From OMOG01 sp041485845 (GTDB taxonomy: Bacteria > Acidobacteriota > Terriglobia > Bryobacterales > Bryobacteraceae): DNA of 29,000 nt. A program made the position numbers and the translations under genes. The stretch's first letter is position 1; each line of letters opens with the position of its first letter. The notes beneath the pieces were generated by a model. The model was given only the letters and a program-made list of their open reading frames with translations. It was not told where the DNA came from and did no database searches. Shown here one piece after another: positions 7,873-15,561 of the stretch. The stretch is taken from contig JBGPKH010000027.1 of NCBI GenBank assembly GCA_041485845.1, forward strand, positions 1 to 29,000, written 5' to 3'.

Positions 7873-7910
7873 GTCTCAGAGAGCATATATCCAGGCGAGC
7901 CCGGTGTCAA
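7864..7910 (-). promoter_or_regulatory. Promoter with TGAGAC-N3-GTCTCA operator for the leftward cytochrome/PQQ operon
   Basis: Read leftward: a -35 box TTGACA (7910-7905), 17-nt spacer, -10 box TATGCT (7887-7882), 3 nt, then TGAGAC-GAG-GTCTCA (7878-7864). A third half-site GTCTCA (leftward sense) is at 7856-7851. The promoter boxes, the spacer lengths and the operator half-sites match the rightward promoter at 326-372; only the spacer bases and the last base of the -35 differ. The operator lies over the predicted transcription start, as expected for repression. Confidence 0.82.
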
Positions 7911-8193
7911 CGTCCGGTGTCCCAATCTGGGGCGCTGGGGCGGAGGGTCGCCGAGGGGCTCCTTCGGCGTGCGGCTGCGACAGGTTCACGAACTTCTTCA
8001 GCATACCCAGCAGCATACCCGGCTCCGATGGTATCCCGTCCCCGGTCGTTTCCAGCGGCCAGTCGTGTCAAGCAGCGATGCTGTGACTTGCAACTTGCTT
8101 GACAGCGGGGCGGGGGAAAATCGCCAAACGGTTGATCCTGCTGTGAATTCTCTGCGGGCAGCGGCGTGCATTCTGTAGCAGCGGAGTTTACAG
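7911..8193. other. Intergenic region before the ECF sigma gene
   Basis: No gene is seen. It contains a near-perfect 12-bp tandem duplication (CAGCATACCCAG at 7999-8010 and CAGCATACCCGG at 8011-8022). An inverted repeat TGTCAAGC (8066-8073) / GCTTGACA (8097-8104) could form a stem-loop. The octamer GGAAAATC at 8115-8122 is also found upstream of the second ECF sigma gene (22737-22744). No clear housekeeping promoter for the sigma gene was found. Confidence 0.5.
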
Positions 8194-8808
8194 ATGGCAC
8201 CCACCACGACCTTCACGGAAGCGAAACTGATCGCCGATTTGCAGCGCCACGATGCCCACGCTCTGGCGGAGCTTTACGACCGCTATGGCCGCCTGGTGCA
8301 TTCGCTGATCCTGCGCGCGGTACACGATGTGGGGATCGCGGAGGACCTGGTCCAGGAGACCTTTCTTCGCGTGTGGAACCGGGTGCAGGGCTTCGATGGG
8401 CGGAAGGGGTCGATCGGGCCATGGCTGCTGGCGATCGCGCGCAATCGCGCCATCGATTACCTGCGCTCGGTGCGCAATCGCGAGCGCCACACCGTGGAGT
8501 TCGATGAGACGGATCATCCGCCGGCCTACACGGACACGGAAAACGACATGGTGGCGTCGGACCGCGGGCGCCGCGTGAGAGCGGCCATGCAGCGGCTTCT
8601 GCCCAATCATCTGCGCGCGATCGAGCTGACGTACTTCGAAGGGCTCTCGCACCTGGAGGCGGCGGAGCGCATGGGACAACCTCTCGGCACGGTAAAAAGC
8701 TGGGTGCGGATGGCGTTGCAGAATCTGCGCCAGGAGCTCACTCCCCGGCCGGCGCTGGCCCCCGCGCTGGCCTGCGTCAGCGTGCGCCAACGCGGCGGGC
8801 GGCGGTAG
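8194..8808 (+). CDS. ECF-type RNA polymerase sigma factor
   Basis: A 204-residue sigma-70 family protein. Region 2 is at about 25-95 (LAELYDRYGRLVHSLI, then AEDLVQETFLRVW, then IGPWLLAIARNRAIDYLR). Region 4 is at about 130-185 (LLPNHLRAIELTYFEGLSHLEAAERMGQPLGTVKSWVRMALQ), with the helix-turn-helix for the -35 element. GGAG at 8183-8186 lies 7 nt before the ATG. The C-terminus ends in an Ala/Pro/Arg tail. No anti-sigma gene adjoins it: the next gene is convergent, starting 2 bp beyond the stop and encoding a small membrane protein. How this sigma is controlled is not visible here. The promoter recognised cannot be inferred. Confidence 0.92.
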   Translation: MAPTTTFTEAKLIADLQRHDAHALAELYDRYGRLVHSLILRAVHDVGIAEDLVQETFLRVWNRVQGFDGRKGSIGPWLLAIARNRAIDYLRSVRNRERHTVEFDETDHPPAYTDTENDMVASDRGRRVRAAMQRLLPNHLRAIELTYFEGLSHLEAAERMGQPLGTVKSWVRMALQNLRQELTPRPALAPALACVSVRQRGGRR

Positions 8809-8810
8809 AG

Positions 8811-9038
8811 TCAGCTCTTGGGTTTGCGAAAATGACGGTAGGCCTTCCATCCCAGGAGAAAGGTCACCGCGCCAGCCACGGCTCCGGCACCAATGACCAC
8901 ACCCGCCGACAGTCCGGTGGCGGCCCCTTGCGCGGCGAGCTCGAGAACGCCAACCGATGCACCGCCGGCGCCACCGACACCGGCGCCAACGCCGGCCACG
9001 GCAATTTCTTTGGCTTTTTCTTTGTCGGTTTCCGTCAT
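8811..9038 (-). CDS. Small glycine/alanine-rich membrane protein, unknown function
   Basis: A 75-residue protein. It has a charged N-terminus (MTETDKEKAKE), a long Gly/Ala/Val stretch with two likely membrane-inserting segments (about 12-33 and 41-63) and a basic C-terminus (WKAYRHFRKPKS). A strong AAGGAG ribosome site lies upstream of the ATG, which supports a real gene. The glycine-zipper look recalls small membrane-associated or pore-like peptides, but no family is recognised. It converges on the sigma gene with 2 bp between stops. Confidence 0.6.
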   Translation of the reverse strand: MTETDKEKAKEIAVAGVGAGVGGAGGASVGVLELAAQGAATGLSAGVVIGAGAVAGAVTFLLGWKAYRHFRKPKS

Positions 9039-9293
9039 TGCGTCGCTCCTTTTCGATTATCCCGCAGAATCCGTAGAGGGTGTGGGCGGTTGAACCAATA
9101 GCCGCCCACCTCGCAAGGAGAGAACGATGCAACGCTGTGCTTTTGTTAAGAGCGCCGAAACATCAGTGCTCATTCGTGCTTGTTCATGAGTCTCTCACCA
9201 ATTCGGCAGCGCAACAATACCGGCGAAGGTTAGCTACTTTCCGGCCGATGACGATGGATATGAGATTCCGGCTCCGCCGGCTCCACCGGAGGG
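9039..9293. other. Intergenic region before the NRAMP gene
   Basis: No gene is supported here. The stretch separates the leftward small membrane protein gene from the rightward NRAMP promoter at 9294. No repeats or hairpins stand out. Confidence 0.4.
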
Positions 9294-9331
9294 TTGACTT
9301 GTCCCGCGCCACCTGCTTAACTATAGTTAAG
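9294..9331 (+). promoter_or_regulatory. Promoter with 16-bp perfect palindrome ahead of the NRAMP gene
   Basis: TTGACT (9294-9299), 17 nt, then TTAACT (9317-9322) fit a promoter. The -10 lies inside the perfect palindrome CTTAACTATAGTTAAG (9316-9331), which ends 4 nt before the ATG. Palindromes of this general type, rich in TTAA arms, serve as operators for metal-responsive DtxR/MntR family repressors at Mn/Fe transporter genes, so metal-dependent repression is the likely role. The regulator is not in the window. Confidence 0.7.
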
Positions 9332-9335
9332 CTCC

Positions 9336-11243
9336 ATGGCCACCGGACAGTTGAATCAGAATGCCCGCTCGCTGGCGGAGGTGCACTCCAGCGTCGGGAC
9401 CGGCCAAGTCTCGTTCTGGCGGCGCATGTTCGCGTTCGCCGGACCGGCCTACCTGGTCAGCGTGGGCTACATGGATCCGGGCAACTGGGCCACCGACCTG
9501 GAAGGCGGCGCGCGCTTCGGCTACGGCTTGCTATGGGTCCTGGTGATGTCCAACGCCATGGCCATCCTGCTCCAGACGTTGAGCGCGCGGTTGGGAATCG
9601 TTTCCGGGCGCGACCTGGCGCAGGCCTGCCGCGAATCCTATCCGCGGCGGATCAACCTCGCCATGTGGGGCCTGTGCGAGATCGCCATCGCCGCCTGCGA
9701 CCTGGCGGAAGTGCTGGGCGCGGCCATCGCGCTCAACCTGCTGTTCCACGTTCCGCTGCTGGTGGGTGTCGTGGTGACCGCCGCCGACACCCTGCTGCTG
9801 CTGTGGTTTCAGAGCTTCGGAATCCGCACTATCGAGGCCTTCATCCTGGCGCTGATTTCGGTGATCGCGGCGTGCTTTTGCCTCGAAGTCTTCTGGGCCA
9901 AGCCGGCGGTTTCGGAGATGGTGACGGGCCTGGCGCCGCGCCTCAATCGCGACAGCCTATACCTGGCAGTCACCATCCTGGGCGCCACCGTGATGCCGCA
10001 CAACATGTACCTGCATTCGGCCCTGGTCCAGACCCGCAACATCGGCCATACGGAACCGGCCAAACGCACGGCCTGCCGCTATAACCTCATCGATTGCGTG
10101 GTGGCCATGAACGGCGCCCTGCTGGTCAACGCCGCGATCCTGGTTCTGGCGGCGGCGGTGTTCTTCAAGAACGGGATCGTCGTGACGGAAATCCAGCAGG
10201 CCCACGTGCTGCTGGCGCCGCTGCTGGGAACCAGCCTGGCGGGGGTCTTTTTCGCCGTGGCGCTGCTGTGTTCCGGGCAATCGTCCACGCTCACGGGAAC
10301 GCTCGCCGGGCAGATCGTGATGGAGGGCTTCCTGAATTTCCGCATGAGGCCCTGGCTGCGGCGGCTGATCACGCGCTCGATTGCCATCACCCCGGCGGCG
10401 CTCACGATCTACTTCGTGGGAGAAGGGGCGACCTTCGGGCTCCTGCTGCTGAGCCAGGCGATCCTCAGCATGCAACTGCCGTTCGCCATCATTCCGCTGG
10501 TTCATTTTACGAGCGATCGCGCGCGCATGGGCTCGTTTGCCAACGCGCGCTGGGTTCGCCTGCTGGCGTGGACCACCGCGGCCATTGTGGTAGGCCTGAA
10601 TGCCTGGCTCGCGGTGCAGTCCATCGGCGCGTGGCTGGAAGCCGCGGGCCGGTGGCGAACCGTGGTCTGGCTGGTCGCCGTTCCAGTTTTGGTGTTCCTC
10701 ACGCTCCTCCTGCTGTGGATCACGTTTGAGCCGTTGATCGGCCGCCGCAGCACCCGCGGCTTCGGCCGTGCCGTCAGCCTGCCGGAAACCGCGGACGCCG
10801 CGCAAACCGCCGCCCCGGTTTATCACCGCATCCTGGTTCCCCTGGACCACACGGTCCTCGACCGCCTGGCGGTCAGCCACGCCGCAGCCATGGCGCACCT
10901 GCACGGCGCCAAGCTGTATCTGCTGCACGTGGAGGAAGGGGTGACCAGCCAGGTGTACGGCCAGGAATCTTCGACCGCGGAGGTGGAGGCGGGTGAGCAG
11001 TATCTCGAACGCATCGCACAATCCCTTCGAAATCATGGAATTACGGTCGAAACCTCAATTTCTCATTTAAGTTCGCCCCGGAAGGCCATCGTGCGCTATG
11101 CACAGGAGGTTCAGCCCGACCTGGTGATTATGGGAGCTCACGGGCATGGCGGACTCAAGGACCTGATTTTCGGAAACACCATCAATCCTGTGCGGCACAA
11201 TCTGGCGGTCCCCATGCTGATCGTGAGGCCCGGAAAAACCTGA
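9336..11243 (+). CDS. NRAMP-family divalent metal transporter fused to a universal stress protein domain
   Basis: A 635-residue inner-membrane protein. Residues about 25-460 are an NRAMP Mn2+/Fe2+ proton symporter with the metal-site motifs DPGN (D47, N50) and A217-T-V-M220-PHN, and about eleven hydrophobic helices. After a short linker, residues 496-635 form a UspA domain (YHRILVPLDHT...), with the nucleotide-binding signature GAHGHGG and GNT at about 605-620. Most NRAMP proteins end near residue 420-450, so the cytoplasmic USP tail is an addition that may sense ATP or stress and gate transport. There is no ribosome site before the ATG, and the predicted transcript would start about 6 nt upstream, so translation is probably near-leaderless. 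A hairpin follows the stop at 11247. Confidence 0.93.
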   Translation: MATGQLNQNARSLAEVHSSVGTGQVSFWRRMFAFAGPAYLVSVGYMDPGNWATDLEGGARFGYGLLWVLVMSNAMAILLQTLSARLGIVSGRDLAQACRESYPRRINLAMWGLCEIAIAACDLAEVLGAAIALNLLFHVPLLVGVVVTAADTLLLLWFQSFGIRTIEAFILALISVIAACFCLEVFWAKPAVSEMVTGLAPRLNRDSLYLAVTILGATVMPHNMYLHSALVQTRNIGHTEPAKRTACRYNLIDCVVAMNGALLVNAAILVLAAAVFFKNGIVVTEIQQAHVLLAPLLGTSLAGVFFAVALLCSGQSSTLTGTLAGQIVMEGFLNFRMRPWLRRLITRSIAITPAALTIYFVGEGATFGLLLLSQAILSMQLPFAIIPLVHFTSDRARMGSFANARWVRLLAWTTAAIVVGLNAWLAVQSIGAWLEAAGRWRTVVWLVAVPVLVFLTLLLLWITFEPLIGRRSTRGFGRAVSLPETADAAQTAAPVYHRILVPLDHTVLDRLAVSHAAAMAHLHGAKLYLLHVEEGVTSQVYGQESSTAEVEAGEQYLERIAQSLRNHGITVETSISHLSSPRKAIVRYAQEVQPDLVIMGAHGHGGLKDLIFGNTINPVRHNLAVPMLIVRPGKT

Positions 11244-11246
11244 CCA

Positions 11247-11265
11247 TTGGGACAGGGTGTCCCAA
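11247..11265. terminator. Short hairpin after the NRAMP gene
   Basis: TTGGGACA-GGG-TGTCCCAA is a perfect 8-bp stem with a 3-nt loop, starting 4 nt after the stop codon. It has no T-run, so it may be a transcript-end stabiliser or a REP-like element rather than an intrinsic terminator. Confidence 0.45.
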
Positions 11266-11338
11266 CCCCGTGTCGGAGGTACACACCGGGCCGTCCGAAT
11301 CACGTGTAACTTTTTTGTTATCAGCAAGTTCAGTTGGT

Positions 11339-11914
11339 ATGAGAACTGCTGTTTCACCCCTCGTGAAGCGCTACCTTCCGACTGCGCTAGTGTTGACCTT
11401 CTGCATGGCGCCGCTCCAGTGCGCCACTCTGCAGCGGCTCTCCCTGGATGACATGATCGCGAAATCCACTTCCATCGTCCGGGGCAAGGTTACCACTTCA
11501 TGGGCGGCGTTTTCCGGCCCGATCGTCTACACGCACTATACGATCCAGGTGTCCGAACGCTTCAAGGGCAGCGGGGGCAACACGGTCGAAGTCGTGGTTC
11601 CGGGCGGTGTCGCCAACGGCGTGCGGCAGTCCTTCGCGGGAACTCCCTCGTTCCAGCCGGGCGATGAGTTGGTGTTCTTCCTGTGGATGGGGAAATCGGG
11701 GCGGAACCAGGTGATCGGATTGACCCAGGGCCTGTTTTCGCTGGCCGGGGACGGCGCCCCAGACCCCTTGGCGACACGGGCAGCCAGCCGCGAATTGATG
11801 CTGGATTCCAGCGGGCGTCCGGTCAAGGACCAGACGCTGAGGATGCGCTTGAGCGAATTGCGTTCGCGGATCTCGAGCGCGCTGGCGCCGGCCGGTCAGG
11901 CTGTGGCCCGATGA
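11339..11914 (+). CDS. Small secreted protein of unknown function, coupled to the downstream metalloprotease
   Basis: A 191-residue exported protein. Residues 11-28 are a hydrophobic signal segment ending near a cysteine (PLQC), though this is not a canonical lipobox. The mature part reads as a beta-rich domain: LSLDDMIAKSTSIVRGKV (a lead helix and strand), YTHYTIQVSERFKG, VEVVVPGGV and FQPGDELVFFL, then a C-terminal helix. Similar proteins with the pattern 'VRGKV ... F.PGDE..FFL' often precede secreted matrixin-like proteases, which suggests an accessory or inhibitor role; that is inference. The ATG at 11339 was chosen because the upstream GTG start adds residues that do not fit a signal peptide. 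Its TGA overlaps the protease ATG (ATGA at 11911-11914), indicating translational coupling. Confidence 0.72.
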   Translation: MRTAVSPLVKRYLPTALVLTFCMAPLQCATLQRLSLDDMIAKSTSIVRGKVTTSWAAFSGPIVYTHYTIQVSERFKGSGGNTVEVVVPGGVANGVRQSFAGTPSFQPGDELVFFLWMGKSGRNQVIGLTQGLFSLAGDGAPDPLATRAASRELMLDSSGRPVKDQTLRMRLSELRSRISSALAPAGQAVAR

Positions 11915-14541
11915 GAATCGACACCAGGAGCATGGGCCGCCTATTCGCCACGGCGATCGCGGCGCTCCTGTTGGGCACTCCTTCGCAAGCCTATTATCAC
12001 TACATTCGTTACTCCGGACGAACCGCTCCGTTCACCGCCATTTACGAAAAGTACGACCTGTCCAGCGGTACTGCCACGATGGTGCCGAACAAGACCGTGA
12101 CGTTCTTCGTCGGCGATCCCGGTCCGGCGGCGTACGGCCCCAACGACAGCTTCGGGTCGGTGCTGAGCCAGGTGAAGCAGGCGCTGGCGCAATGGAACGC
12201 GGCGCCCAGCTCGGATTTGCGCGTGGCCTTCGGAGGCGTGGAGAGCCCCACCCAGCAAATCTCCGGCACCCCCGGCGGCGACGTGGTTTTCGCCGACCTG
12301 GGTCCCGGGGTGTTGGGACTTGGCGGCGCCACCGCGTCACCGGCGCTGTTGAACGGTTTCTTTCCCATTCTGCATTCCCAGGTGATCCTGAACCGCGATG
12401 CCAGCCAGTCGCCGGGGCCGAGCTTCCTGGAAGCCTATTTCACGACGGCGGTTCACGAAATTGGACATGCCTTGGGACTGCAGCACACCTGGACCGGAAG
12501 CGCGATGTCGCAGGCGGCGGTCCGCAACACTTCTCGTACCCGGCCTTTGGACGCGGACGACCTTGCCGGGCTTTCCGTGCTTTATGGAAAGCCCGGTTGG
12601 GCCGCCAGCTACGGGTCGTTTAGCGGCCGCGTGACGTTCGCCAACAACGGCAACCCGGCGCCGATGGCCTCCGTGGTCGCGATTTCACCGACGGGGCCGG
12701 CGATCAGCTCTTTGACGGACCCGAACGGCGTGTACCACATCGACGGAGTACCGCCGAACCTCGGTTACCTGGTTTATGTACACCCGCTGCCGCCGGACGC
12801 GATCGCGGGCGGTGAGGGCGTTCGCGTGCCGTCGGACCTGGCGGGGCAGGCGTTCAATCCGGCGGGCGGTGCGTTTACCACCGTGTTTTTCCCGGCAACG
12901 CTCGATCCGCTGCAGGCGACACCCATTAATGTTTTCGCCGGTTCAGTGATCGGCGGTGTGGATTTTCGAGTTCAGCCGCGGCAGTCGACCACCACTTACA
13001 ACGTTTACACCTCTTCCCGGCTCGACGGCCCGACCCGCAACTACGGCTATCCGGGCACCATGGAAGTCACCCCGGCCTTCATGAACTCCTCGCAGAATGT
13101 CGGCATGGTGATTGCCCAGGCCAGTGCGCCGGCGTTTCTGCCGAACCCGCAATCGATGACCATCCTGGGCGGATTCGCGACGGCAACTATCACGTCGCAG
13201 GTGCCGCCGCAGGTGATTCCCTATCCCAACCAGCCCGGGAAGGTCGTCGCCTATTTCAACCCGCCGATCGGCGCTGGCGTCGGGCTGCGACACCTGGTGC
13301 TTAATTTCGGCAACGATATTTATGTGCTGCCGGGCGCGGTCAACCTGGTGCAGAAAGGCGCGCCGCTGATCACCGCGGCCACCCCCAACGCCGATGGCAC
13401 GGTCACGGTAACCGGCGCGGGCTTCGGGCCCGACAGCACCGTCTATTTCGACGGGCTCAAGGCCAACGCCACCGGCCCCTTCAGCGGCACGGACGTCCTG
13501 GGCTCCATCACCGTGGCGCCGCCGCAGGGAGCCAGCGGCCAGATCGCTACCATCACTCTTTACAACACCGACGGCCAAAACTCGATGATCCTGCTTGGCC
13601 TGTCCGACCAAGTCCCCGGCCAGCCCGCCAACGGGCAGCCGACGACTTATACGTACCCCGTCACCGCCCCTCCACAGATCGCCAACATGAGTGTTGCGTC
13701 GCTGCCGGCCTCCTCTTCAGCGGCAGTCGATATTACGACCACGAACACCAATCTGGTGGAAGGGCAGGTGACGGTTGGGTTTGGATCGGACGACGTCACG
13801 GTTCGCCGCGTGTGGGTGCTCAGCCCGACCCACCTGATCGCCAACGTGGTGGTAGCACCCAACGCGGCGGCAGGACTCTCGGAAGTCAGCATCGTCAACG
13901 GGTTCCAGGTGATCACGCGGGCCGATGGGTTTCAGACCCTGCCGGCCCGGGCCGGATTGCCATTCGTTGCCCTGCCCGTGTTGAACGCCGACCCCACGCA
14001 GCAGACCATCTACCCGGGCAGCATCGCCACGGTGTATGGGCTAAACTTGGCCTCGCCGGGCGCGTTGTTGACCTTGAACGACGTGCCGGTAGGCCTCCAG
14101 TTCGTCAGCCCGGCGCAAATCAATTTCTTCATTCCCGCGGGATTCCCGGCCGGTCCGGCCACCCTGAGATTGAGCAATGGTTCGACCAGCACTTTCCCGG
14201 TGATGGTGCAGATCGACAGCCAGCCGCCTGCCATAATCCAGGTCGCCAACCAATCCAATGTAGCGATCAGCGGGGTGTTCTCGACCACCAATGCCGCGGC
14301 GGCGGGCGACCTTCTGAGCGTCCTGGTATCGGGTCTCGACCCGGCGGTGGTAAACAACCAGGGCCGCCTGCAGGTCACCGTATCGGGGGTGGCGATGCCG
14401 GTGCTGGGGATCACGCCGGCAGCCAACGGCCAGTTCCAGATTCAGTTCATCGTCACGCAATCCTTCGGCAGCACCCAGGTGCCGGTCGTAGTGTGGGTAG
14501 ATGGCTCCAGCAGCCTGCCCGCCACCATCACCGTACGGTAA
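11911..14541 (+). CDS. Secreted matrixin-like zinc metalloprotease with carboxypeptidase-regulatory, TIG and Solibacter-type C-terminal domains
   Basis: An 876-residue exported protein. The signal peptide is at about 8-27 (ending PSQA). The protease domain is at about 28-228, with the zinc motif HEIGHALGLQH (H182, E183, H186, H192) and a methionine turn S-A-M199. A carboxypeptidase-regulatory-like beta domain follows (about 235-290, SGRVTFANNGNPAPM ... GVYHIDGVPP). An IPT/TIG-like segment is at about 484-560. The last ~185 residues (TIYPGSIATVYGLNLA, FVSPAQINFFIP, end) match the pattern of the Solibacter C-terminal domain (TIGR03437 style). The start is the ATG within the ATGA overlap. It probably cleaves extracellular polymer or surface protein. 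A hairpin follows the stop at 14542. Confidence 0.9.
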   Translation: MRIDTRSMGRLFATAIAALLLGTPSQAYYHYIRYSGRTAPFTAIYEKYDLSSGTATMVPNKTVTFFVGDPGPAAYGPNDSFGSVLSQVKQALAQWNAAPSSDLRVAFGGVESPTQQISGTPGGDVVFADLGPGVLGLGGATASPALLNGFFPILHSQVILNRDASQSPGPSFLEAYFTTAVHEIGHALGLQHTWTGSAMSQAAVRNTSRTRPLDADDLAGLSVLYGKPGWAASYGSFSGRVTFANNGNPAPMASVVAISPTGPAISSLTDPNGVYHIDGVPPNLGYLVYVHPLPPDAIAGGEGVRVPSDLAGQAFNPAGGAFTTVFFPATLDPLQATPINVFAGSVIGGVDFRVQPRQSTTTYNVYTSSRLDGPTRNYGYPGTMEVTPAFMNSSQNVGMVIAQASAPAFLPNPQSMTILGGFATATITSQVPPQVIPYPNQPGKVVAYFNPPIGAGVGLRHLVLNFGNDIYVLPGAVNLVQKGAPLITAATPNADGTVTVTGAGFGPDSTVYFDGLKANATGPFSGTDVLGSITVAPPQGASGQIATITLYNTDGQNSMILLGLSDQVPGQPANGQPTTYTYPVTAPPQIANMSVASLPASSSAAVDITTTNTNLVEGQVTVGFGSDDVTVRRVWVLSPTHLIANVVVAPNAAAGLSEVSIVNGFQVITRADGFQTLPARAGLPFVALPVLNADPTQQTIYPGSIATVYGLNLASPGALLTLNDVPVGLQFVSPAQINFFIPAGFPAGPATLRLSNGSTSTFPVMVQIDSQPPAIIQVANQSNVAISGVFSTTNAAAAGDLLSVLVSGLDPAVVNNQGRLQVTVSGVAMPVLGITPAANGQFQIQFIVTQSFGSTQVPVVVWVDGSSSLPATITVR

Positions 14542-14561
14542 GACAGGCCTCCCGGCCTGTC
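14542..14561. terminator. Hairpin after the metalloprotease gene (REP-like)
   Basis: GACAGGCC-TCCC-GGCCTGTC is a perfect 8-bp G+C-rich stem with a 4-nt loop, starting at the stop codon. No T-run follows, so intrinsic termination is uncertain. It resembles a short palindromic element that could be repeated elsewhere in the genome. Confidence 0.5.
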
Positions 14562-14625
14562 CTCTTCGGGAAACTTCCCACTCTCAGCGCTTCACGTGCT
14601 ACTGTGTGAAGCCAGAGGAGACTCC

Positions 14626-15087
14626 ATGAAACCCATTCTTACCGCCTTGCTCTTTGCCGCAGTGGCCCTGCCCGCCGGCGATCCCCCGGGCCTCTACATC
14701 TGGAAGTCCGCCGAGTTGAAGGCGTTCAGCAAAAGCCTCGCGCCCAAGATCGACGCCAAGAAGGTAGCCACGCAGCCGATACCCGGCTTTGGCAACTACT
14801 CGTTCATCGCGGCGCACCGGGAAGGCTCGGGCGAGGCCGAATACCATGAGACCCAGGCCGACATCTTCGTGGTCGAGACCGGCGAAGCCACGCTGGTCTA
14901 CGGCGGCAAACTGGTGGACGGAAAAACCACCGCCCCCAACGAGATGCGCGCGCCTTCGATTGCGGGCGGTATGGAGAAGAAGCTCGCCGCCGGCGACGTG
15001 GTCACCATCCCAGCCAAACTGCCTCACCAGATGAAGCTCGATCCCGGCAAAGAGTTCACCTACTTCGTGGTGAAGATCACCCAGTAA
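14626..15087 (+). CDS. Secreted cupin-domain protein
   Basis: A 153-residue protein with a signal peptide (MKPILTALLFAAVALPAG) and one cupin beta-barrel. Candidate metal ligands are H74 (EYHETQADIF), D79 and H134 (KLPHQMKL); PAKLPHQM fits the second cupin motif. Cupins bind metal or small ligands, and the reaction here is unknown. An AGAGGAGA ribosome site sits just upstream of the ATG, which favours this start over an upstream GTG. An inverted repeat TTCAC-N10-GTGAA at 14591-14610, between the hairpin at 14542 and the gene, might be an operator. It stands alone before the BlaI promoter. Confidence 0.82.
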   Translation: MKPILTALLFAAVALPAGDPPGLYIWKSAELKAFSKSLAPKIDAKKVATQPIPGFGNYSFIAAHREGSGEAEYHETQADIFVVETGEATLVYGGKLVDGKTTAPNEMRAPSIAGGMEKKLAAGDVVTIPAKLPHQMKLDPGKEFTYFVVKITQ

Positions 15088-15128
15088 AGGGCGGAACGGT
15101 ATCGCCCGGCAAGCGCAATAAATTCCTC

Positions 15129-15164
15129 TTGACATACGAATCTCATCGTAGTAATGTCTTCGTA
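15129..15164 (+). promoter_or_regulatory. Promoter and TCGTA-type operator of the blaI-like operon
   Basis: TTGACA (15129-15134), 17 nt, TAATGT (15152-15157). The inverted repeat TACGA-N6-TCGTA (15135-15150) fills the spacer. A third TCGTA (15160-15164) lies over the transcription start, 1 nt before the ATG at 15166. The predicted start leaves almost no leader. The positions fit self-repression by the BlaI-like protein that follows. Confidence 0.72.
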
Positions 15165-15165
15165 G

Positions 15166-15561
15166 ATGCCGCCGAAACCATCCGATCCGCCGCGGCCCAC
15201 GGAGGCCGAGCTGGAAATCCTCACGGTGCTCTGGAGCCGCGGGCGCTGCACCGTTCGCGAAGTTCACGACGCCATTGCGCTGCGCAAGCCGACGCAATAC
15301 ACCACGGTCCTGAAGACGTTGCAGATCATGGCCGAAAAAGGTCTGGTGCGACGGGACGAGGAACAGCGCGCGCACATCTATGAGGCCGGCCGGCCGCGGG
15401 AGTGGACGCAGCGTCAACTGGCCGGCGACCTGCTTCAGCGCGCCTTCAGCGGTTCCGCCAAGAGCCTGCTGCTCGGGGCGCTTTCCGCGCGCAAGGTGTC
15501 GCCCGAAGAGCTGGCCGAGTTGCGCAAGTTCCTCGAGGAATACGAAAAGGGGGCGCGATGA
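15166..15561 (+). CDS. BlaI/MecI-family transcriptional repressor
   Basis: A 131-residue winged-helix repressor. The start PRPTEAELEILTVLWSRGRCTVREVHDAI, the recognition helix region (PTQYTTVLKTLQIMAEKGLV) and the wing (RRDEEQRAHIYEA) match BlaI/MecI proteins. Residues 80-128 form the helical dimerisation part, which carries the cleavage site in the family. It has an ATG with no ribosome site and sits about 8 nt from the -10 box, so it is likely translated from a near-leaderless message. It overlaps the next gene (M56 protease fusion) by 4 bp (ATGA at 15558-15561). The expected partner is that protease, which would cleave it to relieve repression. Confidence 0.93.
   Translation: MPPKPSDPPRPTEAELEILTVLWSRGRCTVREVHDAIALRKPTQYTTVLKTLQIMAEKGLVRRDEEQRAHIYEAGRPREWTQRQLAGDLLQRAFSGSAKSLLLGALSARKVSPEELAELRKFLEEYEKGAR

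Noticed and set aside
14591..14610. Inverted repeat TTCAC-N10-GTGAA before the cupin gene as a CRP-type site
   Set aside because: The half-sites and spacer do not fit the TGTGA-N6-TCACA pattern. Kept only as a possible operator.
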